From assembly GCF_015354245.1 (NCBI RefSeq), contig NZ_JADKYZ010000005.1:360961-424960 (forward strand): a DNA stretch of 64,000 nucleotides, given 5' to 3'. The notes below the pieces were generated by a model, which was given only the letters and a program-made list of their open reading frames with translations, made no database searches and was not told the DNA's origin. Source of the stretch: Diaphorobacter caeni (GTDB lineage Bacteria > Pseudomonadota > Gammaproteobacteria > Burkholderiales > Burkholderiaceae_C). The position numbers were made by a program, and so were the translations under genes. This document shows, piece by piece, positions 55,284 through 63,873 of the stretch; the stretch's first letter is position 1, and every line of letters starts with the position of its first letter.

Positions 55284-55736
55284 ATGAAACGAACCACAAC
55301 GCGAGCGGCCCTGCTGGCCGGCAGTCCCGACGAGGTCGAGGCGGCGTTCTATGACGCGCTGCAGGCCGCAGACATCGAGCGGCTGATGGCGTGCTGGGCC
55401 GATGACGACGATGTCTTCTGCGTGCATCCCGGCGGCGGGGCGCGGGTGGTGGGTGTGCAGGCCATACGGGAGCTGTTCGCTGGCATGCTCGAGCGCGGCG
55501 GCCTCAACGTCAAGCCCGGCGAGGTCGTGCGCATGGATTCCCATGGGTGCGCCGTGCACAATGTGGTCGAGCATGTGGTGGTGAATCTCCCCGATGGCCC
55601 GCGCGAGGCGCTGGTCTATGCCACCAATGTCTACATGAAGCAGCCACAGGGCTGGCGCATCGTCGCGCACCATGCGAGCGCGACGGCCCCCGGCGAGCGC
55701 GCAGCGCCGCCCGCGCGCGCCCATGTGCTGCATTGA
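55284..55736 (+). CDS. NTF2-like/SnoaL-type (DUF4440) protein
   Basis: A 150-residue protein with the cone-shaped NTF2-like fold pattern: N-terminal helix DEVEAAFYDALQAADIERLM, then ACWADDDDVFCVHPGGGARV and a final strand QGWRIVAHHAS. The WADDDDV..HPGG arrangement is typical of the family beside YheT-type hydrolase genes. No catalytic role can be assigned. Confidence 0.82.
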   Translation: MKRTTTRAALLAGSPDEVEAAFYDALQAADIERLMACWADDDDVFCVHPGGGARVVGVQAIRELFAGMLERGGLNVKPGEVVRMDSHGCAVHNVVEHVVVNLPDGPREALVYATNVYMKQPQGWRIVAHHASATAPGERAAPPARAHVLH

Positions 55737-55777
55737 TCCGGAGAGCATCCCGTGGCGGTTTTGGTGGAGTCGTTGAT

Positions 55778-56794
55778 TTGCAGCTGAGTTACTCGGCCCC
55801 CTGGTGGCTGCCCGGCGGGAACGCCCAGACGATCTGGTCAGCGATGTGCGCGCGCAGTGGTGCGCCCTACGCTGGACAAGCTCCGCAATGGCGACGCGAG
55901 CGCTGGACGACACCCGATGGCCAGGACTTCGTGGACGTGGATTTTCTGCAGCGCCCGCGTGCGGAGGCTGCACCATCTCCTTCGCCCATGCTGGTGCTGT
56001 TCCACGGCCTCGAAGGCTCGTCGGGCAGCCACTACGCCCGAGCCTTTGCCGGCGTCGCCGCCGCGCGCGGCTGGAACTTCGCCGTGCCGCACTTCCGCGG
56101 CTGCAGCGGCGAGATCAATCTCGCTCCGCGTGCCTACCATTCCGGCGATTTCGAAGAGGTGGACTGGCTGCTCGAGCGCTTCGCCAGACTGCAGGGTGGC
56201 GCCAACACGGTAGTGCGCCCGCCGCTTTACGCCGTGGGCGTTTCGCTGGGCGGCAACGCGCTCATGCGCTGGGCCGGCGAGCTGGGATCGAACGCGGCGC
56301 GCGTGGTCGACGGCGTGGCATCGGTCTGCGCGCCGCTGGATCTCGCGGCTGGCGGCGCGGCCATCGATCAGGGCTTCAATCGCCAGATATACGCGCGCAT
56401 GTTTCTGCGCTCGATGGTCCCCAAGGCGCTGGCCAAGCTGGCGCAGTTTCCTGCGTTGTTCGATGCCGAACGCCTGCGGGGTGTGCGCGATCTGCATGGC
56501 TTTGATGACGTGTTCACCGCGCCGCTGCACGGCTTTCGCGATGCCGACGATTACTGGCGCCGTGCGTCCGCCAAGCCAGTGCTCGCGCAGGTGCGCGTGC
56601 CGGCGCTGGTGATAAACGCCTGCAATGACCCCTTCGTGCCCGTAGCCAGCCTGCCGGGGCCTCAGGATGCCAGCAAGCACGTACTTCTGTGGCAGCCTCG
56701 GGAAGGTGGCCATGTCGGCTTTGCGCAGGGTCGCTGGCCTGGCCAGGTGCAATCGGTGCCGGAGCAGGTCGTCGGCTGGCTCGCCGCACATTGA
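55778..56794 (+). CDS. YheT-type alpha/beta hydrolase
   Basis: A 338-residue alpha/beta hydrolase. The opening PWWLPGGNAQTIW, the oxyanion region FHGLEGSSGSHYARAFA, NFRGCSGE-type HFRGCSGEINLAPRAYHSGD and the nucleophile elbow GVSLGGNAL are all YheT/ABHD1-3 hallmarks. The catalytic histidine is in EGGHVGF. The proposed start is TTG 55778, with GGAG eight bases upstream, giving the family's usual length of about 340. Confidence 0.88.
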   Translation: MQLSYSAPWWLPGGNAQTIWSAMCARSGAPYAGQAPQWRRERWTTPDGQDFVDVDFLQRPRAEAAPSPSPMLVLFHGLEGSSGSHYARAFAGVAAARGWNFAVPHFRGCSGEINLAPRAYHSGDFEEVDWLLERFARLQGGANTVVRPPLYAVGVSLGGNALMRWAGELGSNAARVVDGVASVCAPLDLAAGGAAIDQGFNRQIYARMFLRSMVPKALAKLAQFPALFDAERLRGVRDLHGFDDVFTAPLHGFRDADDYWRRASAKPVLAQVRVPALVINACNDPFVPVASLPGPQDASKHVLLWQPREGGHVGFAQGRWPGQVQSVPEQVVGWLAAH

Positions 56795-56821
56795 AGGGCC
56801 GGGGCAAGGCACAATCCCGAG

Positions 56822-57361
56822 ATGGATGAGATCGTCAAACAGGCAATGGCCAAGTGGCCCAACGTCCCCGCCTGCCACGGCTGGCTGGGCCTCGACGCGC
56901 GCGGCAACTGGTATCTGCGCGACGCTGAAGTGCAGTCCGCAGGCCCTTTCCCCGCATCGCGCGGCGACCGGATCGAGCACGAGAAACTGCTCGAGTTCAT
57001 CGGCCGGAACTACCTGGAGGACGACGACGGCCGCTGGTTCTTTCAGAACGGACCGCAGCGCGTGTTCGTCGATCTGGAAAACACGCCCTGGGTATGGCGG
57101 CTGCGGTTTGATTCCGGTGAACTGCACGTGCACACGCACACGGGTCTTGCGCAACGGATCGCGGCGCTGAAGGCCGCGCTGATGGACGAGGAGGGGCGGC
57201 TCTATCTGCTGCTTCCCGCAGGCGTGGGCGTGGTGCATCCGCAGGACATGGTGGATGCGGCGGCCGGCATCGAGGCGGGGTTGATTCCTTCGCCCGAAGC
57301 GGTGTCGCTCGCCGAGCTGCCCTCGCGTTTCGGGTTCGTCCGGCGGATCGCGTCGGTTTGA
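56822..57361 (+). CDS. Conserved hypothetical protein after the hydrolase gene
   Basis: A 179-residue soluble protein. It has no membrane helix or known catalytic motif; the middle shows repeated beta strands (RWFFQNGPQRVFVDLENTPW, WRLRFDSGELHVHTHTG). Position between the hydrolase and corA genes is seen in Comamonadaceae, where it is annotated only as uncharacterised. I do not recognise a function. Confidence 0.75.
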   Translation: MDEIVKQAMAKWPNVPACHGWLGLDARGNWYLRDAEVQSAGPFPASRGDRIEHEKLLEFIGRNYLEDDDGRWFFQNGPQRVFVDLENTPWVWRLRFDSGELHVHTHTGLAQRIAALKAALMDEEGRLYLLLPAGVGVVHPQDMVDAAAGIEAGLIPSPEAVSLAELPSRFGFVRRIASV

Positions 57362-57409
57362 GCCGTCACCGGCCGAGGCGACGCCCGATCGGCCGACTTC
57401 AGGACAAAA

Positions 57410-58396
57410 TCACTTCAACCATCCGCGCTTGCGGAAGTACAGCATGGGAATCACCGCGCTGCAGATCATCAGTCCGAGACCGAATCCATACCCGTAGGCC
57501 CAGTCCAGCTCGGGCATGAACTTGAAGTTCATGCCGTAGACGCTGGCGATCAGCGTGGGCGGCAGCAAGGCGACGCTTGCCACCGAGAAGATCTTGATGA
57601 TCTTGTTCTGGTTGATGTTGATGAAACCGACCGTCGCGTCCATCAAGAAGTTGATCTTGTCGAACAGGAAGGCGGTGTGGCTGTCGAGCGATTCGATGTC
57701 GCGCAGGATCTGGCGGGCGTCTTCGAACTGCTCGGCGTTCAGCATCTTGGAGCGCATCATGAAGCTCACCGCACGGCGGGTGTCGAGCATGTTGCGGCGG
57801 ATGCGGCCGTTCAGATCTTCCTGTCGCGCGATGGCCGCGAGCACTTCGCTCGCCTTGGCGTCAGTCACGTCGCCGGCCAGCACCTGGGAGCTCACGAGCT
57901 TGAGATCGTCGTAGATGCCCTCGAGGGTGTCGGCGGAATATTCGGCGTCGGCGTCGAAGAGCTTGAGCAGCACTTCCTTGGCGTCTTCGATGAGGCCCGG
58001 CGCGCGGCGCGCCCGCAGGCGCACAAGGCGGAAGACGGGGACGTCGTCGTCGTGGATCGAGAACAGCACGCCCTTGCTCTTGAGCGAGTCGTTGACCAGA
58101 TTCAGGATGAAGGCGACGCGCACGGCACGGGGGTCGTCATCGATGTCGACCAGAAAGTCACTGCGGATGTGCAGCTCGCCGTTGTCTTCTTCGTAGAAGC
58201 GGGCCGATTCCTCGAGGTCGTCATCCGTGGCGTCTTCGGGAATCGACAGGCCGTAATGCTGCTTGACCCAGCGCTTTTCTTCCACCGTGGGCGATTCCAG
58301 GTCCACCCAGATGGGCTGAAAGCGCTTGAGCTCTTCCAGCGATTCGATTTCTTCCTGGACCAGACGGCCGTTGGCGAGCGTAAAGATATTGAGCAT
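57410..58396 (-). CDS. corA: CorA-type magnesium/cobalt transporter
   Basis: A 328-residue protein with a large N-terminal cytosolic funnel domain and two C-terminal helices. The selectivity motif GMN is present in SVYGMNFKFMPELDW, and the protein ends in a basic tail (RKRGWLK). It forms a pentameric Mg2+ channel. The leader upstream is structured, suggesting post-transcriptional control. Confidence 0.95.
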   Translation of the reverse strand: MLNIFTLANGRLVQEEIESLEELKRFQPIWVDLESPTVEEKRWVKQHYGLSIPEDATDDDLEESARFYEEDNGELHIRSDFLVDIDDDPRAVRVAFILNLVNDSLKSKGVLFSIHDDDVPVFRLVRLRARRAPGLIEDAKEVLLKLFDADAEYSADTLEGIYDDLKLVSSQVLAGDVTDAKASEVLAAIARQEDLNGRIRRNMLDTRRAVSFMMRSKMLNAEQFEDARQILRDIESLDSHTAFLFDKINFLMDATVGFININQNKIIKIFSVASVALLPPTLIASVYGMNFKFMPELDWAYGYGFGLGLMICSAVIPMLYFRKRGWLK

Positions 58397-58456
58397 GGCT
58401 CAGCATTCCCGAAAAATCATGTGCAAAGGTGAGGGCGATCAGGTGTTTGATTTGAC

Positions 58457-58525
58457 GCTTTCAACCCTCGGCACGCCGGGAGTTGAAAGCTACCAACTAG
58501 GGTAGGTTTCCACGGAGCTGTCTCC
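58457..58525 (-). promoter_or_regulatory. Structured leader of corA with three consecutive hairpins
   Basis: Read towards corA there are a 4-bp stem (GGAG/CTCC, 58525-58514), a 5-bp stem (CTACC/GGTAG, 58505-58490) and a long stem of GCTTTCAAC with GTTGAAAGC (58490-58457) extended by CC/CGG pairs inside. No T tract follows, so it is not a simple terminator. It may be a regulatory RNA element; it matches no riboswitch class that I recognise. Confidence 0.45.
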
Positions 58526-58579
58526 AAAAAAGAAAATCGATGAACGAATGGCGGATTATGGCATCCGCAGCGAGGCCGA

Positions 58580-59383
58580 TCAGTTGTCTGCGGCTTTGCG
58601 CACCACGGCGAGCGCGTGGCACAGGTCGGCCCAGGCCGACGCCTTGGCATCGGGCGCGCGCAGGAGGTAGGCGGGGTCGTAGCTGACGATGGCCGGTGTG
58701 CCGTCGGCGAGCCGGTGCTGCGCGGCGCGCAGGCGGCCCAAGGGTTCGCGGTTGCCGAGCGTGGCGCGGGCGGCGCCGAGGCCGAGGATCAGTACCAGAG
58801 CGGGCTGCAGCTCGGCGATGGTCTCGGCGAGGGCGGCCTTGACGGCATCGGTGTTGATTTCCTGACCGCCGGGAACGGAACGCTCCAGCACGCAGGCATG
58901 GGTGCGCGGGTGCAGATGCAGCCGCATCGCGCGCAGCATGTTGTCGAGCAGCTTGCCGGAGTCGCCGCCGAAGGGTTCGTCGGGCGTCGCGGTCTCGAAG
59001 ACCACGAGCCAGCCGGAGCCGAGTTCCTTGGGCGTGGCGGCGGCGTCGGCGTTCGGGTAGAGCGCCTGCGGCGCGCGCAGGGTCGCGTTTGCAGTGGCGG
59101 ACGAGGACGATGCGGAGCCCTGCGCGGGTGCGGTGGTGACCGTTGCATGGGCAGGGGCGGGACGCTGCGGCTGCGTCTGAGGCTGCCGTGGTTGCGCGGC
59201 TGGCGGGCGCTCCATGACGGCCGCATCGACTCCAGCGGCCTGGCCTGCGGCGGCGCGCGCGGCGGAGCGATCCACAGGGCGCTGCTCGGCCACGGCGGGG
59301 GCGGTCTTGGGTGCGGGCTGCCAGAGCGTGATGCCCATCTCCTGCAGCATGGCTCGTTGGCGAGCGTCCAGTTGAAGGGTCAT
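58580..59383 (-). CDS. Degenerate uracil-DNA glycosylase-like protein
   Basis: A 267-residue protein with a disordered Pro/Gln/Ala-rich segment (about 25-100) and a C-terminal UDG-superfamily domain: FGGDSGKLLDNMLRAMRLHL, LVLILGLGAARATLG, then YDPAYLLRAPDAKASAWADL. The usual GEAPG-type active-site motif is replaced by ETATPDEPFG, and the four cysteines of the family 4 iron-sulfur cluster are missing. It is probably not a typical glycosylase. The ATG overlaps the rimI stop. Confidence 0.78.
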   Translation of the reverse strand: MTLQLDARQRAMLQEMGITLWQPAPKTAPAVAEQRPVDRSAARAAAGQAAGVDAAVMERPPAAQPRQPQTQPQRPAPAHATVTTAPAQGSASSSSATANATLRAPQALYPNADAAATPKELGSGWLVVFETATPDEPFGGDSGKLLDNMLRAMRLHLHPRTHACVLERSVPGGQEINTDAVKAALAETIAELQPALVLILGLGAARATLGNREPLGRLRAAQHRLADGTPAIVSYDPAYLLRAPDAKASAWADLCHALAVVRKAADN

Positions 59384-59862
59384 AGTTGGATGCTCATGAC
59401 GACGGCGTCTTCGCGTTCGCCCATGTCGGCGGGGTAGTAGCGCTTGCGCTCTCCCACGCGGCGGAAGCCGAATTTTTCGTAGATTTCGCGGGCGCGCGCG
59501 TTGCTCACACGCACTTCCAGCCACAGCCATTGGGCGTTCTGCGAGCGTGACCAGAGCACGAGCGCCTGCAGCAGCATATGCGCGAGGCCCTGGCGCTGGT
59601 AGGCGGGGGCGACGGTGATGTTCAGCAGATGCACCTCGTCCACGCCCTGCATGGCCACGAAGTAGCCGAGCAGCTCGTCGCCGCGCAGCAGTACCTGGAT
59701 CTGGTAGCCGGAGGCCATGGCATCGATGAAGTTGCCGCGTGACCAAGGGTGGGTGTAGGCGCTTTTTTCCACGTCCAGCAGCGCTTCGAGCCGCGACAGC
59801 GTCAGCCGCTCGAAGTGGGGATCGTCCGCATCCGGCAGGGTGGGGTGGAGATTGGCGCTCAT
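59380..59862 (-). CDS. rimI: Ribosomal protein S18 alanine N-acetyltransferase
   Basis: A 160-residue GNAT enzyme. The acetyl-CoA loop is VAPAYQRQGLAHMLL, and the family end RVSNARAREIYEKFGFRRVG followed by GEREDAVVMSI matches RimI. It lies downstream of tsaB as in many bacteria, and overlaps the next gene (ATGA). Confidence 0.92.
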   Translation of the reverse strand: MSANLHPTLPDADDPHFERLTLSRLEALLDVEKSAYTHPWSRGNFIDAMASGYQIQVLLRGDELLGYFVAMQGVDEVHLLNITVAPAYQRQGLAHMLLQALVLWSRSQNAQWLWLEVRVSNARAREIYEKFGFRRVGERKRYYPADMGEREDAVVMSIQL

Positions 59863-59968
59863 GGTCTGGAGTGTAGGGGCGGACGTTCGATGATGCCGGG
59901 ATTCGTGCGCGTTTTGTTCACTGCGGCGGGTGACGACAATGTACGCATGCGCGGCGCTCAGGCAAGAG

Positions 59969-60682
59969 TCATGGGTTCGCCTGCGCCAGCCGCTTGGCCT
60001 CTTCGCGTTCGGCCGTGGTCTGCGCGACCTTGTCACGCACGTAGAGCGGCAGGGCCTCGCTGGCGGGCACGGACAGCCCCTGCGCCAGCAGCGCGGGCGC
60101 AAGGCGCAGCATGGCGCTGGCCGTGGGCAGGGCATGCAGATGCGGGGCCTCTGGCGCGAGGCGTTCGCCATAGGCGGCCTGCGCGTTTCCGGCAACGGTG
60201 AACCCGGCCTCGACCACCAGATGCTGCGGCGCGAGCAGGCTGAAATCGCCAAGACTGCTCCAGCGACCGGTCTGGTCATTCCATGTGTAGGCACCCGCGT
60301 AGACCTCGTCCATGCGTGCGTCGAGCACGGCGTGAACCTGCGTGAGTCCTTGGTGCGCACGGGCCGTCTCGGCCACGGCGAGCAGTGAATCCACCGGCAA
60401 CACGGGCACGCCTTGCCCCTTGCGGGCGCCAAAGGCCAGACCCTGCGCGACGGAGCAGGCGGTCCGCAGGCCGGTGAACGAGCCCGGGCCGCGCCCGAAG
60501 GCGATCAGGTCCAGCTCGTCGAACGAGAACTGCGCTTCCTGGATGAGCGCGCGGATCAGCGGAATCAGGGTGGCCGATGAGTGCGCCCCGCCCGGCGCGC
60601 TGCGCTCCAGAACGGCTCCATCGCCTTTTTGAACGGCAACGGAAAGCGTATCGGTGCTGGTGTCTAGCGCGAGGAAATTCAT
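59969..60682 (-). CDS. tsaB: tRNA threonylcarbamoyladenosine complex subunit TsaB
   Basis: A 237-residue ASKHA-fold protein. MNFLALDTSTDTLSVAVQ, AFGRGPGSFTGLRTACSVAQ and LDARMDEVYAGAY are family signatures. TsaB supports TsaD in t6A modification of tRNAs reading ANN codons. It is the first gene of the tsaB-rimI group. Confidence 0.95.
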   Translation of the reverse strand: MNFLALDTSTDTLSVAVQKGDGAVLERSAPGGAHSSATLIPLIRALIQEAQFSFDELDLIAFGRGPGSFTGLRTACSVAQGLAFGARKGQGVPVLPVDSLLAVAETARAHQGLTQVHAVLDARMDEVYAGAYTWNDQTGRWSSLGDFSLLAPQHLVVEAGFTVAGNAQAAYGERLAPEAPHLHALPTASAMLRLAPALLAQGLSVPASEALPLYVRDKVAQTTAEREEAKRLAQANP

Positions 60683-60818
60683 GGTGCGGGGGAAGGGGTG
60701 CGAAGTAGTGGCGCTTCGTCTGGCGAAGGACCGGCCTTGATTATCGTCCGGTGGCAATATCCGTGGGGCCTTGCCAGCATTGTTGGCTGAAAGTGCCGAT
60801 AAATCATAGACTTGAAGG

Positions 60819-62405
60819 ATGTCCTTGAAATTTTCCGCCGCCTCTGTCCTCGCCTGCGCCCTGCTGGCGGGGTGGCAGCCCTCCGCAGTTGCCCAGACCG
60901 AACGCGCCGCCAATCCGGCCAGTCCAGCATCGCAGGCGGCTTCGGCTACGTCCTCCGTCTCATCGCAACAACAGGCATTGCCGCCGTCGGTCGAGGCCGC
61001 GCTGCAACGCGCCAAGGTGCCGCGCGAGGCGCTGTCGGCCATGGTGGTGGAGCTGGATGCGCCCGCGAAGGCGGCGACGACGACGACCCGGCTCGCCTTC
61101 CGCGCCGACGAGCCCGCGAATCCGGCCTCGGTGATGAAGCTGATCACCACCTATGCGGCGCTCGACCTGCTCGGCCCCGCGTTCCAGTGGGAGACGCCGG
61201 TCTATTTCGATGCCCAGCCGCAGGATGGCGCGCTGCGTGGCAATGTCTACATTCAGGGCGGCGGTGATCCGCAGCTGGTGCTCGAGCGCCTGTGGCTCAC
61301 CATGCGCCGCCTGCGCGCCATGGGCGTGACGGTGATCGTCGGCGACATCGTGCTCGACCGCTCGGCCTTCGACATCGCCACACGCGACGCGGCCAAGTTC
61401 GACGGCGAACCCTGGCGTCCGTACAACGTCGCGCCCGACGCGCTGCTCATCAATTTCAAGGCGATGAACATGCGTTTCGTGCCCGATGCGGCGGCGGGCG
61501 TGGCGCGCATCAGCTACGAGCCGCCGATGGGCGGCATGCAGCTTCCCGCGACCGTGCCGCTCGCGGCTGCGGCCACGGCCTGCGGTGACTGGCAGGGCGG
61601 ACTCAAGGCCGAGCTGGCCGAGCCAGGCCGCATCAGCTTTCTGGGCAGTTTCCCTTCGTCGTGCGGCGAGCGCGAATGGGCCATCGCCCCGGCGGACCCG
61701 GACGGCTATGCCGCGCGCGCCATCGAAGGCATGTGGCGCGAGCTGGGTGGCAAGGTCACCGGCACTGTGCGCGACGGCAGGGTGCCGGCGGGGCTCAAGC
61801 CGGTGTTCTCGAACAAGTCGCTGTCGCTTGCCGAGGTGATTCGCGACATCAACAAATACAGCAACAACGTGATGACGCAGCAGCTGTTTCTCACGCTGGG
61901 GCTGCAGGCGACGGGGCGCGGCACCTGGGAGTCGGGTCGTCAGGCGATGAACAGCTGGTGGCGCAGCCGCTGGCCGCAGCTCACGCCGCCGGTCTGGGAG
62001 AACGGCGCGGGCCTGAGCCGCGAGGAGCGGGTGACGGCCCGTGCGCTCTCGGGCATGCTGCAGACCGCCTGGGCGTCGCCGCAGATGCCGGAGCTGCTGT
62101 CGTCGCTGCCCATCGTCGGCGTGGATGGCACCATGCGCCGCGTGAACACCGTGAGCGCCAAGGGCATGGCCCATCTCAAGACCGGCACGCTGCGCGACGT
62201 CACGGCGCTCGCGGGCGTGGTCAATTCCAACAGCGGCAAACGCTACGTGCTGGTCGGCATGATCAACCATCCGCTCGCGCCCAACGCGCGCCCGGCGCTG
62301 CATGCGCTGGTGGACTGGGTGGCGCAGGACACGCCCGCGATTCCCGCGACCGTCGCCACCAACCATTCAGTCACCGGCGCCGGCAAGACATCCGCACGTC
62401 GCTGA
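60819..62405 (+). CDS. dacB: D-alanyl-D-alanine carboxypeptidase/endopeptidase (PBP4)
   Basis: A 528-residue exported class C penicillin-binding protein. The signal peptide ends near SAVA. Active-site motifs are SVMK (SxxK), YSNN (SxN) and KTGT (KTG), with the characteristic large insert domain between the first two. It trims and cleaves peptidoglycan cross-links in the periplasm. Confidence 0.96.
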   Translation: MSLKFSAASVLACALLAGWQPSAVAQTERAANPASPASQAASATSSVSSQQQALPPSVEAALQRAKVPREALSAMVVELDAPAKAATTTTRLAFRADEPANPASVMKLITTYAALDLLGPAFQWETPVYFDAQPQDGALRGNVYIQGGGDPQLVLERLWLTMRRLRAMGVTVIVGDIVLDRSAFDIATRDAAKFDGEPWRPYNVAPDALLINFKAMNMRFVPDAAAGVARISYEPPMGGMQLPATVPLAAAATACGDWQGGLKAELAEPGRISFLGSFPSSCGEREWAIAPADPDGYAARAIEGMWRELGGKVTGTVRDGRVPAGLKPVFSNKSLSLAEVIRDINKYSNNVMTQQLFLTLGLQATGRGTWESGRQAMNSWWRSRWPQLTPPVWENGAGLSREERVTARALSGMLQTAWASPQMPELLSSLPIVGVDGTMRRVNTVSAKGMAHLKTGTLRDVTALAGVVNSNSGKRYVLVGMINHPLAPNARPALHALVDWVAQDTPAIPATVATNHSVTGAGKTSARR

Positions 62406-62457
62406 TCGGCGTGTGGAGCCCGATAGGAAATCCGGCGAAACCCTCGTGACCTTCCGC

Positions 62458-62494
62458 AAGCAATGCCCTCCAATCTGGTGGGCATTGCTTTTTT
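62458..62494 (+). terminator. Intrinsic terminator of dacB
   Basis: AAGCAATGCCC (62458-62468) pairs with GGGCATTGCTT (62480-62490), followed by six Ts. Confidence 0.93.
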
Positions 62495-62624
62495 GCGCCT
62501 AGCGTTTTCCCGGTATCTGACATGCATCTGTCTTGATCAAGGTCTGGAATGCGTTGTTTCGGCGTGAATTCAGTGTTTACCCACATATGAGCATTTTGTG
62601 ATTTTCACTATCATTTTGAAAAAA

Positions 62625-62636
62625 GAACGGTCGTTC
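62625..62636. promoter_or_regulatory. Palindrome upstream of the esterase gene
   Basis: GAACGGTCGTTC is a 12-base sequence with GAACG and CGTTC as perfect inverted arms. It lies 24 bases before the esterase ATG in an AT-rich leader. A TetR-type operator is possible. Confidence 0.35.
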
Positions 62637-62659
62637 GATTCAATGAAGGAGCTCTGTAA

Positions 62660-63820
62660 ATGAAAGCACGCATGCGTATGCACTGGGTTGCCACGGCAGT
62701 AGCCGCTATGGCATTGGCCGCCTGTGGCGGTGGGGGCGGCAGCACCACTCCCGCGGACACCGGGATCAAAACCGTCAAGACGATGGGCGACAGCCTGACC
62801 GACGTCGGGACTTTCGGCTTCAAGGCGACGGTACAGAATGCCGGCAACCTGAACGATGCCAAGGGCGCGTCGTGGCTGTGGGTCGATCACGTGGCCAACC
62901 GCTACAACAACACGCTGTGCGCGCACTACCGCTCGTCCGACGCCGGCGCCACCTTCTCCACCACCGCCACCTGCAACAGCTATGCGGTGGCCGGTGGCCG
63001 GATCAACAACTTCAGCAACCCCCAGTCGCCGGTGTCCATCACCAAGCAGATGGCTGACGCGGGCGCTGCCGGTTTCGCGGCAAGCGATCTGGTGCTGATC
63101 GATGGCGGCGGCAATGACGCGGGCGATCTGTTCGGTGCCTATCTGGCGGCTTCGTCGGATGGTGGCAAGACCTTCTTCGCGTTGATCGGCTCCATGCTGG
63201 ACGCAGCGACCGTGCAGGCGCTGGCCGCACAGGGCGCAGCCGGCATGCCCAAGGCGGGCGCTGCCTACATGCAGGCGCTGGCGGGCTACTTCGCCAAGAA
63301 CATCCAGACCAACGTGCTCGGCAAGGGCGCCACGCGCGTCGCCGTGCTGAACATGCCGGGTGTGACGCTCACTCCGAAGTTCCAGATGGTGCTCAAGAAG
63401 ATCTCGGCCACGCAGGGCGCAGCCGCAGCGGCGCAGTTGAACACGCTGTTCGACACCTGGGTGCAGACCTTCAATACGCAACTGAACACGAGTCTGGGCA
63501 CCGATGCGCGCCTGACGGTCGTGGACTTCTATGAGTCGTTCAGAGACCAGGCGGCCAATCCCGCGCAGTATTCCTACCAGAACGTGACCGATCCGGTGTG
63601 CGCGCCCACGGGGCAGGATGCATCCGGTCTGCCGACCTACAGCTTCCCGACCTGCACGGCCGACTCGCTGTCCGCGCGCACTCCACCCACCGGCGCGACC
63701 GGCGGCGCGGACTGGTGGCGAAGCTACGGCTTTGCCGACAGCTTCCACCCCACGCCTTACGGCCATCGTCTGATGAGCCAACTGACCTCGCGCTCGCTGT
63801 CGCGCGCAGGCTGGTATTGA
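62660..63820 (+). CDS. SGNH-type esterase/lipase lipoprotein
   Basis: A 386-residue lipoprotein. The signal peptide ends in the lipobox LAAC followed by a poly-glycine linker. GDSLTDVG holds the catalytic serine, GGGNDAGD the oxyanion asparagine and DSFHPTPYGH the aspartate-histidine pair, the GDSL/SGNH layout. It is probably anchored at the cell surface or in the periplasm. GGAG precedes the ATG. Confidence 0.92.
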   Translation: MKARMRMHWVATAVAAMALAACGGGGGSTTPADTGIKTVKTMGDSLTDVGTFGFKATVQNAGNLNDAKGASWLWVDHVANRYNNTLCAHYRSSDAGATFSTTATCNSYAVAGGRINNFSNPQSPVSITKQMADAGAAGFAASDLVLIDGGGNDAGDLFGAYLAASSDGGKTFFALIGSMLDAATVQALAAQGAAGMPKAGAAYMQALAGYFAKNIQTNVLGKGATRVAVLNMPGVTLTPKFQMVLKKISATQGAAAAAQLNTLFDTWVQTFNTQLNTSLGTDARLTVVDFYESFRDQAANPAQYSYQNVTDPVCAPTGQDASGLPTYSFPTCTADSLSARTPPTGATGGADWWRSYGFADSFHPTPYGHRLMSQLTSRSLSRAGWY

Positions 63821-63856
63821 TCCGATCAGAAACTGAATGAACACAGGAGGCGAAAC

Positions 63857-63873
63857 ATGAAGAGCTTCTTCAA
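63857..63873 (+). pseudogene. 5' remnant of a gene interrupted by the Tn3-family element
   Basis: A perfect Shine-Dalgarno AGGAGG (63845-63850) precedes ATG AAG AGC TTC TTC AA, which then meets GGGG and an immediate in-frame TAG at 63878. A start this strong followed by a seven-codon frame suggests that a gene after the esterase was cut by the transposon end at about 63874. The basic start with aromatic residues (MKSFFK) would suit a signal peptide. Confidence 0.55.
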
